A stretch of 26,807 bases of DNA from CAVSWN01 sp046728115 (GTDB lineage: Bacteria; Acidobacteriota; Vicinamibacteria; Vicinamibacterales; CAVVIG01). The notes beneath the pieces are model-generated. The model searched no databases. It was not told the origin of the DNA and saw only the letters and a list, made by a program, of their open reading frames with translations. Where the stretch lies: positions 1 through 26,807 of the forward strand of contig JBKPDW010000159.1 of assembly GCA_046728115.1 (NCBI GenBank), read 5' to 3'. Position 1 is the first letter of the stretch. Every line of letters starts with the position of its first letter. This document shows positions 1-6,653 of the stretch, piece after piece. The position numbers and the translations under genes were made by a program.

Positions 1-474
1 GGTCTCGAGGACAGGATTCTCGAGCAGATGCTCGAGGCCGACGATCTGACCGGTGCCGCCAAGAAGGCGGAGGCCAACCTCGCCAGCGAGCAGAAGGCTG
101 CTGAGACGGCCCGCAAGGAGATGACGGCCGAACACGCGGACCTCGAAGCATCTCTCGCGCGAATGAGCGAGGAGCGCGCGAAGGTCGTCTCGGGCCTCAA
201 CCCGGAGCTGCTCGCCATCTTCGAGCAGATGGCGCGCAAACGCAACGGCATCGCAGTCGCCGAAGCACGCGATGGCGTCTGCACCATTTGTCATGTTCGC
301 CTCAGGCCGCAGGTCTTCAATACGGTCCGGCGCAACGATCAGATTGTCCAATGCGACAGCTGCCAGCGCTTCCTGTACTTCGTGGCGAAGGCTGTCGCGC
401 CGCAGGCGGGCGCCGCATCCTCGACCGCCGAGTCTGGAACCTCGAACGCCGACCCCCCAACCTCGACGCCTTGA
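1..474 (+). CDS. Coiled-coil / C4 zinc-ribbon protein (COG1579, DUF164-like), 5' end missing
   Basis: The reading frame is open from base 1, so the gene starts upstream of the window. The visible part is a charged, Ala/Glu/Lys-rich helical region that should form a coiled coil. It is followed by a zinc ribbon with two CxxC pairs (CTIC and CDSC, about 25 residues apart) and a Pro/Ser/Thr-rich tail. This is the layout of the COG1579 family, whose molecular role is not firmly established; nucleic-acid binding is often proposed. The stop lies 14 bases before the next gene, which begins with an RNase HI domain. COG1579 genes are often found next to RNase HI genes, and that supports both calls. The likely operon has no promoter visible here. 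Confidence 0.85.
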   Translation, partial: GLEDRILEQMLEADDLTGAAKKAEANLASEQKAAETARKEMTAEHADLEASLARMSEERAKVVSGLNPELLAIFEQMARKRNGIAVAEARDGVCTICHVRLRPQVFNTVRRNDQIVQCDSCQRFLYFVAKAVAPQAGAASSTAESGTSNADPPTSTP

Positions 475-488
475 CGACGACCTCGTCG

Positions 489-1676
489 ATGCCTTCGTCA
501 GGAATCGTCGCCTACATTGACGGCGGCGCACGCGGCAACCCGGGACCTGCCGGTTATGGCGTTCGCATCGAGAACCCGGATGGGACGCTGATCGAGGAGT
601 TCCACGCATCGATCGGCGTTGCCACGAACAACGTAGCCGAGTACCGGGGGCTGCTGGCGGCGCTCGAATGGGCGCTCTCGCAGGAGCAGCAGCGCATGCA
701 CGTGCGCTCCGATTCGATGTTGCTCGTGCAGCAGATGCGCGGGCTGTACAAAGTCAAGAGTCCCGGCCTGCAGCCGCTGTTCCTCCGGGCGCAGGAGTTG
801 GCGCGAAAGATCGGCCACGTCACATTCGAGCACGTGGGTCGCGGCCTGAATGCGCACGCGGATCGCCTCGCCAATGCGGCAATGGATGCAGAACGGTCAA
901 CCGCCATTCACGGTACACGCGGCACCCAGCACCCAGCACCCGGCACCCAGCACCCAACACCCAGCACCCAGCATCCGGCATCCGCCACCCAGTCGGCTTT
1001 CGACCGCCATCTCTTCACGCCCATCGAGCGCGCGGTACGACTGTTCATCTACCGGCACTTCGTCGATACGGGTCGTGCTCCCGATCTCTCGGCCATTACA
1101 CGCGGCACAGGAGCCGCGTTGGAAGCGGTAATTTCGGCGTTGCATCGACTGGCCGAGCTTCACGCGATCGTCCTGGCACCCTCCTCGACATCGGTGTGGA
1201 TGGCGCACCCGTTTTCCGCCGTCCACACCGATTATCCGGTTACCGCCAACGGCCGAACCTACTTCGCCAACTGTGCGTGGGACGCCGCGGGGATCATCTC
1301 GGTGCTCGGCGTCGACGGCGAGTCGCGGACGCGATGCGCAGACTGTGGCGAGGAACTCGCGCTTCTTGTGCGTGGCGACCGCATCGAGGGAGAGGGCGTC
1401 GTCCATTTTGCCGTGCCGCCGCGGCGATTCTGGGACAACATCGCGTACACCTGAGCGACGATCCTGCTCTTCCGGTCGGAAGAACACGTCGATCGATGGT
1501 GCCGGGCCCGCCTTCTCGAGCGCGGTGCGATCGTTCCGCTCGACCGATTGTGGAGCCTCACGGGCCCTTGGTACGCGGATCGGCTCGACGAGTTCTGGGT
1601 GCCGAAAACGCCGGAAACCGTCGACCGGTTACTCACGAGCGCGGGCTTCACCGGCGCATTCTGGCGCGTGGCGTAG
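489..1676 (+). CDS. RNase HI domain fused to MerB-like organomercurial lyase domain; probable selenoprotein (Sec at in-frame TGA 1452-1454)
   Basis: Read through the TGA, the product is 395 residues. Residues 5-137 are an RNase HI fold with all four acidic residues (D11, E51, D75, D125) and the DGGARGNPG motif. Residues 145-168 are a Thr-Gln-His-Pro repeat linker. From about residue 176 comes a winged-helix region, then a MerB-like catalytic domain. This has NCAWD at 261-265, matching MerB C96-x-x-D99, and a CADC pair at 283-286. Residue 322 is the TGA codon. It aligns with MerB Cys159, because the flanking Ala-Tyr-Thr before it and ATILLFRS after it match the MerB segment around SFCCHVHFFAS. 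The frame continues with family-like sequence (SEEHVDRW, GPWYADRL, GFTGAFW) to TAG. A hairpin follows the TGA at the right distance for a SECIS. ATG 489 is the chosen start; a TTG at 471 overlapping the upstream stop is an alternative. If the TGA is read as stop, a 321-residue protein lacking the last catalytic residue results. A mutated TGC codon is the main alternative. Confidence 0.8.
921..990 (+). repeat. Heptamer tandem repeat, 10 copies of RGCACCC, inside the RNase HI-MerB gene
   Basis: Ten consecutive 7-bp units (consensus AGCACCC or GGCACCC, with single-base variants in the last ones) run from 921 to 990. Because 7 is not a multiple of 3, three units make one 7-residue peptide period, seen as TQHPAPG, TQHPTPS, TQHPASA. 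The array lies exactly between the RNase HI and MerB-like domains and carries no stop in this frame. It looks like one of this genome's intergenic arrays that became a coding linker. Confidence 0.9.
1455..1491 (+). promoter_or_regulatory. Candidate bacterial SECIS element
   Basis: Directly after the TGA at 1452-1454 the transcript can fold into a hairpin. Bases 1468-1473 (UCUUCC) pair perfectly with 1478-1483 (GGAAGA) around the loop GGUC at 1474-1477. A lower stem CGAC 1457-1460 with GUCG 1488-1491 is possible, with an asymmetric internal loop between. The apical loop starts 19 bases after the UGA. Known bacterial SECIS elements place the loop roughly 16-37 bases after UGA and need a G among the first two loop bases; here both are G. 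The GGUC loop is like that of the E. coli fdhF SECIS. The pairing was worked out by eye, without an energy calculation. Confidence 0.65.
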
Positions 1677-1681
1677 CGTTG

Positions 1682-2707
1682 CTATTGCGACAGCTGTTTG
1701 ACGCGTTTGTCGATGTCCGCCATCAGCTCTCGAGCAGAATCGAATCCCTCGCCCTTTACCCTGCGCAACTCGATACCTTCCTCGTCGATCAGCACGTAGG
1801 TCGGAATGGTCTCGACCTCGAACGTGCCCCGCAGCTTGCCGTCCTCGTCCCAGTACTGCGGCCACACCATCTGATTTCTGTCGACGAACCTGCGCCACTC
1901 ACCTGCATCGCGATCGGCGCTGATGCTGACAACGACGAATGGAGCGTTGGCGTATTTCTGCTGAATCTTGCGGACGGACGGCAGCGCATGCCGGCACGAA
2001 TCGCTCCAGCTTGCCCAGAAATCGAGCAGCACGACCCTGCCGCGCAGGGTGTCGAGCGATACGGTCTGACCGTTCGCGGCGACGATCGAGAATTCCGGAG
2101 CGTAGCGCTCGCGGCCGCGGCGCGGGTTCGCAACGAGCGCACGTGCCTCGTCCGCCGTCGTGCCGTTCGGCCGCTCCACCAGCTCCTTCTGCAACTCGGC
2201 GATCGCTTCTTCATCCCGGTGCTCTTTGAGCAGGATCAGGCCCAGCGTGAAGTGCAGATCGGGAAGCCTCGACTCGGGATCGGCCTCGAGCGCGGCGCGC
2301 AGTTCGAGTTCGGCCCTGACCAGGTCTCCCATTGATTCGAAGATTTGCCCGCGCAGCTTGTGCGACCGAGCGACGAGCCGCGAGTTGTCGCCGGCGGCCT
2401 CAATGGCCGACTGGCAGGCATCGATCGCGTCCTTGAAACGCTTCATGCCGTTCATGGCCTGTGCCATGCCCAGGAACGCCTCGGCCGACTTCCCGCCGGC
2501 AAGCTGGTTGGCGTGCTGATAGGCCTTCAGCGCATCGAAATACTCGTGACGCTGCAGCAACTGCCGCCCGTGCTCGATCTCGTCGTCGACATTCTGTGAG
2601 GCGTCCTGGTCGACCCGCGCTCTCGCTGTGCCGGCGGGAGCAGAGAGCAGACCGATCATCGTCAACGAGACAGCCAACGCGCTCGCGAGGCGAATCTGCG
2701 CGGTCAT
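1682..2707 (-). CDS. Exported TPR protein with C-terminal TlpA-like thioredoxin domain, active-site Cys replaced by Ser
   Basis: 341 residues. The N-terminus (MTAQIRLASALAVSLTMIGL) is a signal peptide ending near an Ala-rich TARA site, so the protein is probably periplasmic. Residues about 40-190 form tetratricopeptide-type helices (repeats such as EYFDALKAYQ, RFKDAIDACQSAI, HRDEEAIAELQ). The C-terminal 140 residues are a TlpA/ResA-like thioredoxin fold with VVLLDFWASW, VVSISAD and the cis-Pro segment IPTYVLID. The active site reads W-S-D-S-C instead of W-C-x-x-C, so the attacking cysteine is absent and only the second remains. A normal disulphide reductase cycle is therefore unlikely; a binding or chaperone-like role is possible. 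The ATG at 2707 overlaps the stop of the upstream pgeF-like gene (ATGA), indicating translational coupling. It converges with the MerB-like gene, with 5 bases between stops. Confidence 0.85.
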   Translation of the reverse strand: MTAQIRLASALAVSLTMIGLLSAPAGTARARVDQDASQNVDDEIEHGRQLLQRHEYFDALKAYQHANQLAGGKSAEAFLGMAQAMNGMKRFKDAIDACQSAIEAAGDNSRLVARSHKLRGQIFESMGDLVRAELELRAALEADPESRLPDLHFTLGLILLKEHRDEEAIAELQKELVERPNGTTADEARALVANPRRGRERYAPEFSIVAANGQTVSLDTLRGRVVLLDFWASWSDSCRHALPSVRKIQQKYANAPFVVVSISADRDAGEWRRFVDRNQMVWPQYWDEDGKLRGTFEVETIPTYVLIDEEGIELRRVKGEGFDSARELMADIDKRVKQLSQ

Positions 2708-3531
2708 GACATCGGCTCCCCCACTCTGATGACGCCGGCAATGCGACCGGCACCCTTGCCGTCCCGGCGGTACGAGCAGAGTACATCGGGGTGGCTCGCC
2801 GTGCACCACGCCGCAATGTGAATATCCCGAACACCCGACTGCGCGAGCTGATCGTGCGTGACCGACCAGCAATCGAGGAACCATCGATCCGTCCGAGGCC
2901 CCGGCGACAGCGCGGGCATCGACGGGTTCATCGCAGAGGGTTGCGGACGGTCGAAGAACCACTTGTCCGACATTGCGTTCGACGGACCGGCACGCATCAA
3001 GGCCTCTCGCACGTCGGGGCCAACCTCGTAGCAGCACGCGCCGATTGACGGTCCAACTGCGGCGATCAGATCGGACGGCTGGCTGCCGCATAAGCGCGTC
3101 AGCGCCCGCACAGCTGCCTGCGGCGCAAGGGCCGCAAGTCCGCGCCATCCTGCGTGGACAGCGGCGACGACCTCATGTCGCCGATCGGCAATCAGCAGTG
3201 GAACGCAGTCCGCGGCTTGCACCGCCAGCGCAACGTCGGCATCGCAAGTGATTGCCACATCGGCTGAAGGGCGGCTCGCACCCGCGCCCCGTGTTGCGAT
3301 GGTGACGGCCGCACCGTGCACTTGATGCATCCGTGCCAGGTTCATCGGGTTGGCGCCAACCCCGGCGGCGACTTCCGCCCACGCCTCGTCCGTGGCGGCC
3401 ACCTCCCCCCCGAGCCGCCACTTGCGCGTCGTAAAGAGATGGCGGGCAACACGTTGCAGCGCTCGGCAAACCAGGGCAGGCCCGGCGGGCGCGTGCACCC
3501 ATTCGAACTGCGCGCTAGGTTGTACTCTCAT
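2704..3531 (-). CDS. pgeF: Multicopper polyphenol oxidase / purine nucleoside phosphorylase family protein (YfiH, DUF152)
   Basis: 275 residues. The family's conserved elements are present in order: MHQVHG (68-73), ADCVPLL (107-113), VHAGWRG (125-131) and GPSIGACCYEVG. His69 or His72, Cys109 and His126 are the expected metal and catalytic residues. YfiH-family enzymes act on purine nucleosides (phosphorolysis of adenosine, inosine and guanosine, and adenosine deamination). PgeF of E. coli has been described as correcting misincorporated residues in peptidoglycan precursors. That would fit the nearby cell wall cluster, but the link here is inference. An insertion rich in Pro, Ser and Met (about 184-220) precedes the C-terminal part. 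The stop overlaps the start of the TlpA-like gene by four bases. The start codon at 3531 is only 11 bases from the divergent acpS start. Confidence 0.9.
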   Translation of the reverse strand: MRVQPSAQFEWVHAPAGPALVCRALQRVARHLFTTRKWRLGGEVAATDEAWAEVAAGVGANPMNLARMHQVHGAAVTIATRGAGASRPSADVAITCDADVALAVQAADCVPLLIADRRHEVVAAVHAGWRGLAALAPQAAVRALTRLCGSQPSDLIAAVGPSIGACCYEVGPDVREALMRAGPSNAMSDKWFFDRPQPSAMNPSMPALSPGPRTDRWFLDCWSVTHDQLAQSGVRDIHIAAWCTASHPDVLCSYRRDGKGAGRIAGVIRVGEPMS

Positions 3532-3542
3532 GAGGTTTCAAC

Positions 3543-3926
3543 ATGGCCAACATCATCGGGATCGGCCTCGACGCCACTGATATTCCCCGGATCACGAAGA
3601 CCATCGAACGGTACGGCGATCGCTTCCTGCGGCGCATCTTTACCGACGGCGAGGTCGCGTATTGCACGCGCCGTCGTGAGCCGGCCGTCCACTTCGCCGG
3701 CCGGTTTGCCGCCAAGGAAGCGGCGATGAAGGCGCTCGGCACGGGCCATTCGCACGGCGTGTTGTGGCGCGATGTCGAGGTGGTGCGCCGCGGCGGCCCC
3801 CCGCAACTGCAGTTACATGGAGGCGCCGCACGCCGATTTGCCGCCATGGGTGCCCGTTCTTCGCTCTTGACCATCACGCATTCGGAGGCGCTCGCCGTCG
3901 CCGAGGTCCTCATTCTTGGCGACTGA
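3543..3926 (+). CDS. acpS: Holo-[acyl-carrier-protein] synthase
   Basis: 127 residues, the normal AcpS length. AcpS transfers the 4'-phosphopantetheine group of coenzyme A to a serine of acyl carrier protein, activating it for fatty acid synthesis in the cytoplasm. The N-terminal GIGLDATDI motif carries the Mg-binding Asp10. FAGRFAAKEAAMKALG (51-66) carries Glu59 and Lys62. The C-terminal LLTITHSEALAVAEVL strand is also typical. A good ribosome binding site, GAGG at 3532-3535, lies 7 bases before the ATG and directly abuts the start codon of the divergent pgeF gene. Promoters for either gene must therefore lie inside the other gene. No partner gene of fatty acid synthesis is adjacent. Confidence 0.95.
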   Translation: MANIIGIGLDATDIPRITKTIERYGDRFLRRIFTDGEVAYCTRRREPAVHFAGRFAAKEAAMKALGTGHSHGVLWRDVEVVRRGGPPQLQLHGGAARRFAAMGARSSLLTITHSEALAVAEVLILGD

Positions 3927-4123
3927 TCGCAACGCGCGGCGTCATTCCCTCGCCGCGCTTTCGCGCGCAACTCGCCCGTTGCCGATGCGCGCCCCCTAAC
4001 GCCGGCCTGTGCAGGCAATTACGGCCACGCGGCGGCCGGATCGCCGCAGGCATCGCGCTTGAAACACCACCAGCGCCAGCTGCGTTGAGTCGCTCGAAGC
4101 GAGGGACTGAAAGGGGTGGAGGG
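3927..4123 (+). other. Intergenic stretch without a recognisable gene
   Basis: 197 bases between acpS and the small gene at 4124. I see a short hairpin near 4091-4105 (TCGCT-CGA-AGCGA) and a purine-rich ribosome binding region AAGGGGTGGAGGG directly before the ATG at 4124. No RNA gene or convincing promoter was found. Confidence 0.5.
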
Positions 4124-4426
4124 ATGACGATCAAGATTACGCCGAACGACAAGGGCAATCCGCCCGGCAAGCTCGCCGACGCCGAGGTGCATTTCAGCGA
4201 GGGACCGCTGGACGGGTTGAAGCTGATTGGGTTCACGGTGTGGGAGCGGCGCGGCGGCTCGGGTCGCAATGTCACGTTCCCAGCGCGCTCGTATGCCGTG
4301 AACGGCGAGCGCCGCAGCTTTGCGCTCCTCAGACCGATCGCCGACGTCACGGCGCAGGACAAGCTGCGCGATCTGATCCTCGAAGCCTTTCGGGATTTCG
4401 AAGAGCGCGCGGCCATCGCGAGCTGA
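4124..4426 (+). CDS. Small conserved-looking protein of unknown function (weak SpoVG-like resemblance)
   Basis: 100 residues, acidic and basic mixed, with no signal peptide or membrane segment. The core reads as alternating beta strands: LKLIGFTVWERRGG, NVTFPARSYAVNGERRSFALLRPIAD. A C-terminal helix follows (QDKLRDLILEAFRDFEERA). The overall plan (strands with a 'V.FPAR.Y' segment, then a helix containing D-L-I-L-x-A) recalls the SpoVG family of small nucleic-acid binding proteins, but I cannot confirm it. The start is well supported by GGAGGG immediately before ATG 4124. The stop lies 15 bases from the convergent stop of the radical SAM gene. Function not recognised. Confidence 0.65.
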   Translation: MTIKITPNDKGNPPGKLADAEVHFSEGPLDGLKLIGFTVWERRGGSGRNVTFPARSYAVNGERRSFALLRPIADVTAQDKLRDLILEAFRDFEERAAIAS

Positions 4427-4441
4427 CATCCATGGAATTCG

Positions 4442-6187
4442 CTACTGCAGCATGGGCAGCAGCCGCGCGTTCTCCTGGGCGCGTTTGGGTGGAAGGGTCC
4501 ACTCTTCTCGCAGTCCCTTCGCGAACTCCGACTGGAAGAATGCCGCCTTCATGCCGCCATCGATGATGTCCCAGGGCAGCATGGGGTCCGCAGTACGGTC
4601 ACGGAAGATGTAGAAATCGCCGTCGACGCGCGCTTCGGCAACGGCAGACCGCCAGTTCTGGCCGTTTCGTTCGGCGATTTCAATCGCCGGCGCGACACGC
4701 CGATCGCCGAGCGAGAGCAGCGCCTGGTAGTACGAGTGTCGTTCCGACTTGATGTTGAAGTAAACGTTGTCGATATCAGCCATCAGATTCCGCAGCCGCT
4801 TGATCTTTCGGTCGACGAGTGCGGGATCCTCCATCGGGAGCCATTGATATGCGGTGCCAGGTTTCGGAATCAGCGGATTCACGCTGCCCACAATCCGGCC
4901 GACGTGGCCCTTCGATCGGGCGTGCGCAAGCATCCGCTGACGAATCTTCAGCGTCAGATCCCGAATCGCCACCAGGTCATCATCTGTCTCGGTCGGCAGG
5001 CCGATCATGTAGTACAGCTTCAGGTTCTCGATCCCGCTCGAAAAAATCAGCTCGGCTCGGTCGAGGATCTGGTCGTTGGTCACGGTCTTGTTGATAACGC
5101 GTCGCAAGCGGTCCGATCCGGTCTCCGGCGCGATCGTGAGGGTGCGCTCGCCGCTGTCGCGTAGCAGACGAACGATGGTTGGCGTCAGGTCGTCGAGGCG
5201 CAGTGAGGCCGGGCTGATGCCATAGCCCAGATCCTTGAGGTGCGCGAGGATGGCCTCGATGTCCGGATGATCGCATAGCGCGATCGATACGAGGCCAACG
5301 CGGTTCGCGTGCGCACGCGCGGTGGCAGCGATCTCGAGGATGCGCTCGGTCGGAAACGCCCGGACCGGCAGATAGTTGTACCCGGCCCAGCAGAACCGGC
5401 ACAGGTTCGCGCAGCCGCGCACGACTTCCACGAGCAGCCGCGAGCCGAATTCGGTGTCCGGCGTGAAGATGCTCGTCGCCGGCGGATCGACGGCTTCGGT
5501 GGTCTTGAGTGCGGCCTTGCGAACCGGGAGCGGCGCAGCCACGTCCGGGTGCACCGCGTAGCCGGCCAGCGTGCCGTCGGCGTTGTAGTGCGGCTCGTAG
5601 AACGACGGCACGTAGAATCCGCGTTCCGCGGCGAGGAGGCGGAGGCTCTCCACACGGTCGGTTGAGGCGCCGAACGCGCGGCGCAAGGCCGGCACGAGCG
5701 CCTCGCCCTCGCCGGCGGCAATGACGTCGGCAAACGGCGCGAGCGGCTCAGGGTTGACGAACGTGACCGCGCCACCGACGACCACGAGCGGGTGACGGCC
5801 GGAGCGTTCGGCGGCGTAACGAGGGACGCCGGCCAGGCGAAGGAGCGTCAGGACGTTGACGTAGTCCCACTCGAAGGACACGGAAAACGCGATGACGTCG
5901 AAATCGCCGACCGGTGTCTGCGATTCGAGCGTCAGAAGCGGCGCCGGGCTGGCGGCCATGTCGGCCAGCTCCTGTTTCGGCGGCAGAAAGAAGCGTTCGC
6001 ACACGATGTCGTCTTCGGCATTGAACAGGCGATACAGCGTCTGGAAGCCGAGGTTCGACATGCCGACCCAGTACGTATTGGGAAAAGCCAGAGCGATACG
6101 CAGACGATCGCCGTGCGGCTTCTTCGTGTAGCCAACTTCTTTGGCAAGGGTGAGACGTGCGCGTTCGCGCTGGGCCCAGGAATTCAT
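4442..6187 (-). CDS. B12-binding-like / radical SAM protein (TIGR03960-like)
   Basis: 581 residues from the chosen ATG at 6187. The N-terminal ~200 residues resemble the B12-binding-type domain of this radical SAM class (RIALAFPNTYWVGMSNLGFQTLYRLFN, FDVIAFSVSFEWDYVN, VVVGGAVTFVNPEPLA...GEGE). The radical SAM core follows, with the CxxxCxxC cluster motif at C259, C263, C266 (VRGCANLCRFCWAGY). The later core elements SLRLDDL, TIAPETGSDRLRRVINK and LKLYYMIGLPTETDDDL are also present. It should bind a [4Fe-4S] cluster and S-adenosylmethionine; the substrate is unknown. The same frame is open further upstream (to 6469), but the added residues are Arg-rich and low in structure. GGAG sits 10 bases before ATG 6187, so I place the start there. 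ATG 6214 is an alternative. Confidence 0.88.
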   Translation of the reverse strand: MNSWAQRERARLTLAKEVGYTKKPHGDRLRIALAFPNTYWVGMSNLGFQTLYRLFNAEDDIVCERFFLPPKQELADMAASPAPLLTLESQTPVGDFDVIAFSVSFEWDYVNVLTLLRLAGVPRYAAERSGRHPLVVVGGAVTFVNPEPLAPFADVIAAGEGEALVPALRRAFGASTDRVESLRLLAAERGFYVPSFYEPHYNADGTLAGYAVHPDVAAPLPVRKAALKTTEAVDPPATSIFTPDTEFGSRLLVEVVRGCANLCRFCWAGYNYLPVRAFPTERILEIAATARAHANRVGLVSIALCDHPDIEAILAHLKDLGYGISPASLRLDDLTPTIVRLLRDSGERTLTIAPETGSDRLRRVINKTVTNDQILDRAELIFSSGIENLKLYYMIGLPTETDDDLVAIRDLTLKIRQRMLAHARSKGHVGRIVGSVNPLIPKPGTAYQWLPMEDPALVDRKIKRLRNLMADIDNVYFNIKSERHSYYQALLSLGDRRVAPAIEIAERNGQNWRSAVAEARVDGDFYIFRDRTADPMLPWDIIDGGMKAAFFQSEFAKGLREEWTLPPKRAQENARLLPMLQ

Positions 6188-6653
6188 GGACGACGGTCTC
6201 CGCCAACGCGGCATCGGCGGCCGGCGGCGACGCCAGCCGCACCGTGCGTCCGTTGACGCTCCGTCGCCGGCGTTCGCGTATGCCGTGGATCTACCTACTC
6301 TACCATTGCGTGCCGCGGACGCGCGACCAGCCGTGACGTATCGACGAGTTGTGCGCCGACTCACTTCGGTGTCACGAGCCGACCTGTTGTCTCGAAGCGC
6401 CGGGAGTTTCCGTACGTCGACGTGCACTCGAGCGACCCGTACCGTTCTTCCATGCGGACCGGCACCCACAGCGCAAGCTTCGCGTCCCGTTCGAAGTCGA
6501 CGGTGACCGAGGCATCGGGTCGACCCGTAACCTTGGCTTCGCGATCACCGACGTGCCGATGGTGGTCGGAGAAGGCGCGACAAAACAGTCGTCCCGCCGC
6601 GACCGCATGGTCGTATCCGCGCGATCGCGCCGCAGTTGGTGCCGGCGAGCTGG
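6188..6653. other. 466-base stretch between the radical SAM gene and ftsZ with no convincing gene
   Basis: Several short open frames exist here on both strands, but their compositions (Arg/Ser/Pro-rich) look like chance frames in GC-rich DNA. One plus-strand frame (6349-6657) contains a stretch reading RKLRVPFEVDGDRGIGSTRNLGFAITDVP, broken here only for naming. It loosely resembles a PilZ-domain core and could be a decayed gene. No hairpin terminator followed by a T-run is apparent after ftsZ, and no tRNA or other RNA was recognised. Confidence 0.45.

Noticed and set aside
921..990. Repeat array as a possible CRISPR
   Set aside because: Units are 7 bp and contiguous with no spacers; the same applies to the arrays at 11528, 15409 and 21999.
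1452..1454. TGA taken as the ordinary stop of a 321-residue protein
   Set aside because: Family-like coding sequence continues in frame for 73 codons, the catalytic Cys column is at the TGA, and a SECIS-like hairpin follows.
668..2335. 555-codon plus-strand frame across the MerB-like and TlpA-like genes
   Set aside because: Out of frame with RNase HI-MerB and antisense to the TlpA-like gene; composition is not protein-like.
6188..6469. N-terminal extension of the radical SAM protein to 6469
   Set aside because: The extra 94 residues are Arg-rich and unlike the family; a better start with GGAG upstream is at 6187.
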